Source of the DNA: Musa acuminata AAA Group
Taxonomy: Eukaryota > Streptophyta > Magnoliopsida > Zingiberales > Musaceae
DNA length: 64,000 bases
Direction: 5' to 3'
NCBI RefSeq assembly: GCF_036884655.1
Contig: NC_088359.1
Location: forward strand, 18,542,501-18,606,500
In this document: piece after piece, positions 58,018 through 64,000 of the stretch
Layout: each line of letters opens with the position of its first letter
Numbering within the stretch: position 1 is the first letter of the stretch
The notes under the pieces: model-generated
What the model was told of the DNA's origin: nothing
Database searches by the model: none
What the model saw: the letters and a program-made list of their open reading frames with translations, nothing else
Position numbers and translations under genes: made by a program

Positions 58018-61000
58018 TACCTTGATAGTGGATGCTCAAGGCATATGACCGGAGATCCATCTCAATTCTCTAAGCTCACTAGTATAGACGAAGGCTATGT
58101 CACCTTCGGAGACAACAACAAGGGTAAAATCATTGGCAAAGGAACCATAGGTAACAAATCCAACCTCTTTATTGAAGATGTTCTATTAGTTGATGGTTTA
58201 AAACATAACCTCTTGAGTATTAGTCAATTATGTGATAAAGGATATACTGTCAAATTCGAATCTAATGCTTGCATCATTGAAAAACCACATAAAAACATGT
58301 CTATGATTGCATTAAAACAAAATAACGTATACACTATTGACATCAATGACTTATGTGATGAAATGTGTTTTGCGGTTATGAATGAAGATGCTTGGCTATG
58401 GCATAGAAGATTAGGTCATGCTAGCATGAAACTAATCACTCAAGTATCATCTAGAGAACTTGTAAGAGGAATTCCTCATATCAAGTTCATCAAAGATAAT
58501 GTATGCGATGCTTGCCAATTAGGTAAACAAATTAAGGGTAGTTTCAAAGCTAAGAATCAAATAAGCACCTCTAGGCCCTTACAATTGATCCATATGGACT
58601 TGTTCGGACCAATCTCTACATCGAGTCTAGGAGGTAGCAAATACGCATTTGTCATTGTTGATGACTATAGCAGATATACATGGACCTACTTCTTAAAACA
58701 GAAAAATGAATGCTTTAGATATTTTACCAAGTTTTGTAAACTTGTTCAAAATGAGAAGGGATCTATGATTTCGTCAATTAGAAGTGATCATGGTGGAGAA
58801 TTTCAAAACCATGATTTCCAAGAATTCTGTGAACTCAATGGATACAACCATAATTTCTCTGCTCCAAGAAATCCTCAACAAAATGGGGTAGTAGAAAGAA
58901 AAAATCAAAATCTACAAGAAATGGCAAGAACCATGTTGAATGAACATAGCCTACCCAAATATTTTTGGGCCGAAGCTGTAAACACTGCATGCTATATTTT
59001 GAATAGAGTTCTAGTAAGACCCTTACTCACCAAAACTCCTTATGAGTTATGGAATAACAAAAAACCCAATGTCTCATATTTTAAAGTCTTTGGGTGTAAG
59101 TGTTTTATCTTGAATGAAAAGGATAACTTAGGAAAATTCGATGCTAAATCTGATGAAGGAATCTTTCTTGGTTATTCTTCGGTTTCTAAAGCTTTTCGTA
59201 TTTTCAATAAAAGAACTTTAATTATTGAAGAATCCATCCATGTTGTTTTCAATGAGATTTCCGAAATTAAGAAAAATGATCTTGATGATGATGTTAACTT
59301 TGATTCTTTGAATTTAAACGAAACCCCGTCTCCAACTAGCAACTTGGATGCATCCACTTCCTTACCCAAGGATTGGAAGTATGTAGATGCTCATCCTAAG
59401 GAGCTAATCTTAGGAGACACGTCAAAGGGGGTTCAAACACGATCTTCTCTTAAAACTTTTTGTGCAAACGCTGCCTTTCTCTCCCAAATTGAACCCAAAT
59501 GCGTTGACGAAGCCATGAAAGATGATTCATGGATTATCGCAATGCAAGATGAATTGAATCAATTTGAGAGAAATGAGGTGTGGACGCTTGTTCCTAGGCC
59601 AAATGACCATTTAGTTATTGGTACTAAATGGGTCTTTAGAAACAAGCAAGATGAAAATGGTATCGTGGTTAGAAACAAGGCTAGATTAGTGGCCAAAGGT
59701 TTCAACCAAGAAGAAGGTATCGATTACGAAGAAACCTTCGCACCTGTGGCTCGATTGGAAGCCATAAGGATGCTCCTTGCCTACGCTAGTTGTAATAATT
59801 TTAAGTTATTTCAAATGGATGTTAAAAGCGCTTTTCTAAATGGCTTTATTTCCGAAGAAGTCTATGTTGAACAACCTCCTGGATTTGAAAATAATAGTCT
59901 CCATAATCATGTGTTTAGATTAACTAAAGCTCTCTATGGTTTAAAACAAGCTCCAAGGGCTTGGTATGAGAGACTTAGTTCTTTTCTCATTGAAAATAAT
60001 TTCATAAAAGGCAAGGTTGATACTACATTATTCATCAAGAATTTTGAAAATAATTTTCTCATTGTTCAAATTTATGTTGATGATATTATCTTTGGTTCTA
60101 CGAATGAATCTCTCTGTGAATCTTTTGCTAAAACTATGAGTCTTGAATTCGAAATGAGTTTAATGGGAGAGTTAACATTCTTCTTAGGTTTGCAAATCAA
60201 ACAACTAAGCAATGGCATCTTTATTAGTCAAACTAAATATGCCATGAATCTACTCAAGAAGTTTAATATGGAGAACTCAAAAGCCATTAACACTCCTATG
60301 AGCACCTCCACTAAATTAGAAATTGATGAAAGTGGAGAAAGCTTTGATCAAAAAACTTATAGGGGTATGATAGGAAGTTTACTTTACCTCACTGCAACAA
60401 GACCAGACATCATGTTCAGTGTAGGACTCTGTGCTAGATTTCAATCAAACCCTAAGATATCTCATCTCAAAGCAGTTAAAAGAATACTCAGATACCTTAA
60501 TGGTACCACAAATCTAGGATTATGGTACCCAAAATCAGAGAATCTTGAGTTAATTGCTTATGCTGATGCAGACTTTGCTGGTTGTAGATTAGATAGAAAA
60601 AGCACATCAGGAACATGTCAATTTTTAGGACATGCTCTTGTTTCCTGGTCATCTAAGAAACAAAGCTCGGTTGCTCTATCAACAACCGAAGCTGAATATA
60701 TTGCAGCGAATGCTTGCTGTGCACAAGTTGTATGGATGAAAAACACCTTAGAAGATTACAAAATTAATCTTAAAGATATTCCCATTAAATGTGATAACAC
60801 GAGTGCAATATGCTTAACAAAGAATCCTATACAACACTCAAGAACAAAACATATTGATATCAGACATCACTTTATACGAGATCATGTTGCGAATCATGAT
60901 ATAATCATAGAGTTCATTGATACTAAACATCAACTAGCTGATATCTTTACAAAACCTCTAAGTGAAGAACAATTTGATTTCATTCGAAGAGAATTAGGAA

Positions 61001-61023
61001 TGTTGTTGTGTCCGAATACTTAA
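58018..61023 (+). CDS. Element A pol: protease, integrase, reverse transcriptase, RNase H, intact after the start
   Basis: Same frame as gag. Two stops separate them: the gag TAG and TGA at 58015-58017, directly before the protease motif [12 protein letters not shown]. The first internal ATG is 58045; counting from it (992 residues) there is the pre-integrase H-H-C-C zinc region 119-157, integrase catalytic D185, D248 and E284 (D-x35-E), RKSxxG-like C-terminal part, reverse transcriptase with [11 protein letters not shown] near 592 and Y677-V-D-D680, and RNase H with YADADFAGC near 853, STTEAEY near 888 and the conserved end ADIFTKPL...RRELGML. The copia order integrase before reverse transcriptase is clear. 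No stop or frameshift after 58017. Confidence 0.95.
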   Translation, partial: YLDSGCSRHMTGDPSQFSKLTSIDEGYVTFGDNNKGKIIGKGTIGNKSNLFIEDVLLVDGLKHNLLSISQLCDKGYTVKFESNACIIEKPHKNMSMIALKQNNVYTIDINDLCDEMCFAVMNEDAWLWHRRLGHASMKLITQVSSRELVRGIPHIKFIKDNVCDACQLGKQIKGSFKAKNQISTSRPLQLIHMDLFGPISTSSLGGSKYAFVIVDDYSRYTWTYFLKQKNECFRYFTKFCKLVQNEKGSMISSIRSDHGGEFQNHDFQEFCELNGYNHNFSAPRNPQQNGVVERKNQNLQEMARTMLNEHSLPKYFWAEAVNTACYILNRVLVRPLLTKTPYELWNNKKPNVSYFKVFGCKCFILNEKDNLGKFDAKSDEGIFLGYSSVSKAFRIFNKRTLIIEESIHVVFNEISEIKKNDLDDDVNFDSLNLNETPSPTSNLDASTSLPKDWKYVDAHPKELILGDTSKGVQTRSSLKTFCANAAFLSQIEPKCVDEAMKDDSWIIAMQDELNQFERNEVWTLVPRPNDHLVIGTKWVFRNKQDENGIVVRNKARLVAKGFNQEEGIDYEETFAPVARLEAIRMLLAYASCNNFKLFQMDVKSAFLNGFISEEVYVEQPPGFENNSLHNHVFRLTKALYGLKQAPRAWYERLSSFLIENNFIKGKVDTTLFIKNFENNFLIVQIYVDDIIFGSTNESLCESFAKTMSLEFEMSLMGELTFFLGLQIKQLSNGIFISQTKYAMNLLKKFNMENSKAINTPMSTSTKLEIDESGESFDQKTYRGMIGSLLYLTATRPDIMFSVGLCARFQSNPKISHLKAVKRILRYLNGTTNLGLWYPKSENLELIAYADADFAGCRLDRKSTSGTCQFLGHALVSWSSKKQSSVALSTTEAEYIAANACCAQVVWMKNTLEDYKINLKDIPIKCDNTSAICLTKNPIQHSRTKHIDIRHHFIRDHVANHDIIIEFIDTKHQLADIFTKPLSEEQFDFIRRELGMLLCPNT

Positions 61024-61856
61024 AATATTATTTTTCGGACTTTATTAAATGATCAAATCACTTGATTGCCATGTTTCCATGATTGTATGAGAAAATCTGC
61101 AACAAAATCTTGTCCGAATGCATCTTATTTATTCGAATGCTATACACAAGATTTTCTCGTACACTTTCATGAAAAATAAGTTTCTGAAATAAATTTGATG
61201 AAGTGATTCATGTGTATGTATTCCATCCTGCAAAATCTTTACATAGACAATGGATTATAACAAAAAGGGGAAGAAGTATTTAAAGCAATCTATGTAAAAT
61301 TCCTCTATATGCTTGCTATTATTATTTTCCTGGTATCATAATTACTATGCTTTTTGTTGATTACAAAGGGGGAGATATATGAATTGATAAACACTGCCAT
61401 GATTAGAAATACTATGAGTGATGCTATAAACACACTGCTATGATTATGCCATCCTTGCATCACCAAGAGATATATGAACATGTGCTAAAGTTTGCATTAT
61501 GCCTTGAGTTGATATCTTATCATGTGAAGAAAATGCAAAACTTGCTAGAAAATTTCAAATGTGTGCATCATGTAATAGTGCTTCACAGCTTTATATGATA
61601 ATGTTCAAACTACATGATGAATAGTTACAAACACAATCATACAAACTTGATGATGTATGTCAAGCCTTGACATCATCCTTGAAGAGATACATCATGATGA
61701 GTATCGTGATGGGAGTATTGATAAGTTTAACTGATCTAACTTATCAATACGTCACTTGAATTCTTAGGTCTTGAATTCAAGGTTGACTTATCTCAACTAT
61801 GGCATATAGACAGGGGGAGTTAAGGATAACTCCATTATCAATTGATTGTCATCATC
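61024..61856 (+). other. Element A 3' noncoding region with PPT-like sites
   Basis: No ORF like that of D is present. AAAGGGGGAGA at 61365-61375 in a TTGTTGATTAC context, a weaker AAAAAGGGGAAGA near 61264 and AGGGGGAG at 61812-61819 beside a decayed hairpin (ACTATGGCATATAG). The two TGTCCGAATG phrases are shared with the interior of G (25555 and 25755). Confidence 0.7.
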
Positions 61857-61870
61857 AAAAAGGGGGAGAT
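61857..61870 (+). other. Polypurine tract of element A
   Basis: AAAAAGGGGGAGAT directly before the 3' LTR. Confidence 0.92.
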
Positions 61871-63974
61871 TGTTGAATCTCGGATTTTGATGATGAAGTC
61901 AATTGTCATTTGTTGTCTAATCTATGTGTTGAGATAAGTGTGCAGGATTAACTATGATGAAAGTTAGACAAGCAGCAGGAGTTGCGCCGGAGTCAAGTTC
62001 ATGATCACGTTGGGAGTTCGAGAGTTCGACGGAAGTTCGGACGGTCGTCGGAGGTTCTGCGAGAACAGATCCGAGAAGTCCAGAAGCTTGCCAAGCGAAG
62101 CTCGTCGGAACTTGCCAAGTGGATCGTCGCAAAGTCCAGGAGTTTGCCGGAAGTCCGCAGGAGCATCACCGAGGGTTCATCGGATGATCGACGGAAGTTC
62201 GCCGGAAACTCGCCGGAAGAAGCGATTGACGCACCGAAGCAAAGCTGCAGAAATTGTCTTAGATCTAATCGTAGTTAGCACGTTGATCAAGTTGGAAAAT
62301 GGGAGGTGATCCCATTAGCTTAATCTTGGGGCAATTGGGCCCATGAAAGACTGAAATTGGGCCGAATGGAGCTAACCATTCGGACCCTGATTGCACCAGG
62401 AGGTGCAACCGCCTAGGCCAGGAGGTGGCACCGCCTGGGCTAAGCCTCCCAGCGAGACTGGGCGGTGCAACCTCCCCAGCCGGGAGGTGGCACCGCCTGA
62501 GCTCAGTCTTCGAGCAAGACTGGGCGGTGCAACCTCCCTGACAGAGAGGTGGCACCGCCTGAGCTCAGTCTTCGAGCAAGACTGGGCGGTGCAACCTCCC
62601 TGACAGAGAGGTGGCACCACCTGAGCTCAGTCTTCGAGCAAGACTGGGCGGTGCAACCTCCCTGACAGAGAGGTGGCACCGCCTGAGCTCGGTCTGAGAG
62701 CTCTGCTAGGCGGTGCAACCTCTCCAGTCAAGAGGTGCAACCGCCTGATCCCGGAATTCCGGGATTTGATCGTTTTGAGCTCCAAATTTGAATTGGATTG
62801 GGGCCTATAAATACCCCACCCATTCAGCACTGAAAAGATACAGACCTACACCGAAATCTTGATCTTTTCTGTGATTCTAAGAGCTCAAAAGTGTTGTAAA
62901 GCCTTTAAGTCTCCTCCTTCTGTTCTTCAAGTTTTTGAGTTGTAAAGTGAGGAGAGAAAGGTCTGTAAAGGTTGTCTCCTGAGCCTGTCAAAAGGAGAGA
63001 AACTGTAAAAGGGCAGTTGGCCTTCGCCTATTGAAGGAAGGCCTCTAGTTGACGTCGGTGACCTCGTCGGTGGAGGAAGCCAAAAGTGGAGTAGGTCAAG
63101 ACTGACCGAACCACTCTAAATCTCTGGTTTGCGTTTATTTTGAGCACTTTATCATTACTGCAAATCTCCTTCATAACTACTGCTCTCTACGCTTTTACGA
63201 ACAAATTCTAAGTGCTGTTCTTTCCGAATCTGCATTCAGACGTAAATCGGTGTTTTCATACATTACAGTTTACGTTTACGTTTACGTTTTAATTCTGCAA
63301 AACTGTCTTCTACGCCTTCACGAACAAGTTTTTAAGTGCTGATCTGTCCGAATCTGCTTTCAGACGTAAACTAGCGTTTTCGTACGATATTTACATCGCA
63401 GTTTACGTTTACGCCTTGATTCTGCAAAACTGTCTTCTGCGCTTTTACGAACGAGTTTCTAAAGTTCAAATCCCTTTGAAACTGCGTCTAGACGTAAAAT
63501 TGCGTTTAGACGTAAAACTGCTCAAACTGTGTAAAGACGTTTTAGACGTAAACTGAGTTTAGACATAAATCTACGTTTAGACGTAAAACTGCGTTTAGAC
63601 GTAAATCTGCGTTTAGACGTAAAACTGCGTTTAGACGTAAATATGAGTTTAGACGTAAATCTGCGTTTTGACGTAAAACTGCGTTTAGACGTAAATCTGC
63701 ATTTAGACGTAAAACTGCGTTTAGACGTAAATCTGCGTTTAGACGTAAACTGCGCTTAGACGCAATCTGCGCTTAGACGCAAACTGTGTTTAGACGCAAA
63801 CTGCGCTTAGACGCAATCTGTGCTTAAACGCAAACTGCACTTAGATACAAACTGAGAATTAGCTTTTGCATCATAATAGTTTTTATTGAACGAACGCAGC
63901 TTTTGGTTTTAATCGCTGTAAGATTTCCGCTGCACTAATTCACCCCCCCCCTCTTAGTGCTCTCGATCCTAACA
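61871..63974 (+). repeat. 3' LTR of element A
   Basis: 2104 bp. Three perfect or near-perfect 62-bp units (62499-62684), TATA box 62806-62813, TTTAGACGTAAA array about 63485-63845, C run of nine, ending CCTAACA. The segment at about 63329-63405 (TTAAGTGCTGATCTGTCCG and on) is absent from the 5' LTR. Confidence 0.95.
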
Positions 63975-64000
63975 GAAGTGACTCACGAAGGCACAAGTAG

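Larger units (their letters stand above)
54362..63974 (+). mobile_element. Element A: youngest, coding-intact autonomous-looking Sirevirus
   Basis: 9613 bp with perfect target duplication GAAGT (54357-54361 and 63975-63979), inside the gag of B. 5' LTR 54362-56346, primer site 56349-56360, gag 56398-57981, pol 58045-61023 (same frame as gag), noncoding 3' region, polypurine tract 61857-61870 and 3' LTR 61871-63974. The LTRs are almost identical apart from repeat-number changes and one 77-bp or so difference; about one substitution per 100 bp in the first part. Confidence 0.96.
52245..64000 (+). mobile_element. Element B: Sirevirus, only the 5' end in the window, split by A
   Basis: Inserted into the RNase H of C (CGGTC at 52240-52244 is the presumed duplication). 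5' LTR 52245-54004, primer site 54007-54018, gag start 54055-54361. Element A enters the gag codon series for THEGTSR, and B resumes after A's second GAAGT copy at 63980. Everything further is outside the window. Confidence 0.92.

Overview
The window is plant nuclear DNA, most likely from a monocot. It is almost entirely nested retrotransposons around one recognisable fragment of a host gene: exon 1 of a plastid-targeted adenylosuccinate synthetase. The organism call rests on the Sirevirus-type (SIRE/Maximus) Ty1/copia elements with long palindrome-rich LTRs, chromovirus-like Ty3/gypsy elements, a plant L1-type LINE and a plastid transit peptide. A Musaceae-like (banana/Ensete) source is only an impression from the LTR repeats and cannot be shown from this sequence alone.

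Layout. 1-4444: element K, a Ty3/gypsy copy on the minus strand that runs off the left edge; its 5' LTR is 4016-4444. 4445-7132: host-like DNA with the adenylosuccinate synthetase first exon (5327-5653, minus) and its TATA box. 7133-35208: element F, a minus-strand Sirevirus-type element opened by three later insertions: E (11534-20229, minus, target duplication AAATT), G (20885-28846, plus, duplication AACCA) and LINE H (30317-33823, minus, 5' end inverted, duplication TAAATACTCA). 35538 to about 37472: a degraded related LTR (J) carrying a solo LTR (I, 35784-37397). 37473-38890: unassigned LTR-like sequence with a TATA box. From 38891: element C, a plus-strand sister of K, split by D (40773-50231, complete Sirevirus, duplication CTTAT) and by B (from 52245). 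B is itself split by A (54362-63974, duplication GAAGT). The last 26 bases are B's target duplication copy and resumed gag.

How the parts relate. A has open gag and pol and very similar LTRs, so it is the youngest and the only candidate for activity. D has an intact gag, a damaged pol and an extra ORF after pol with its own LTR-like promoter. E, F and G form a separate non-autonomous group. They share one shortened gag that lacks both zinc knuckles, have no pol, and keep an AT-rich interior with several copies of a polypurine-tract-like motif and a perfect hairpin before the 3' LTR. They keep the primer binding site, polypurine tract and LTRs, so they could have been copied in trans by enzymes of elements like A or D; that is inference. 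I saw no tRNA or rRNA gene and no complete host gene.
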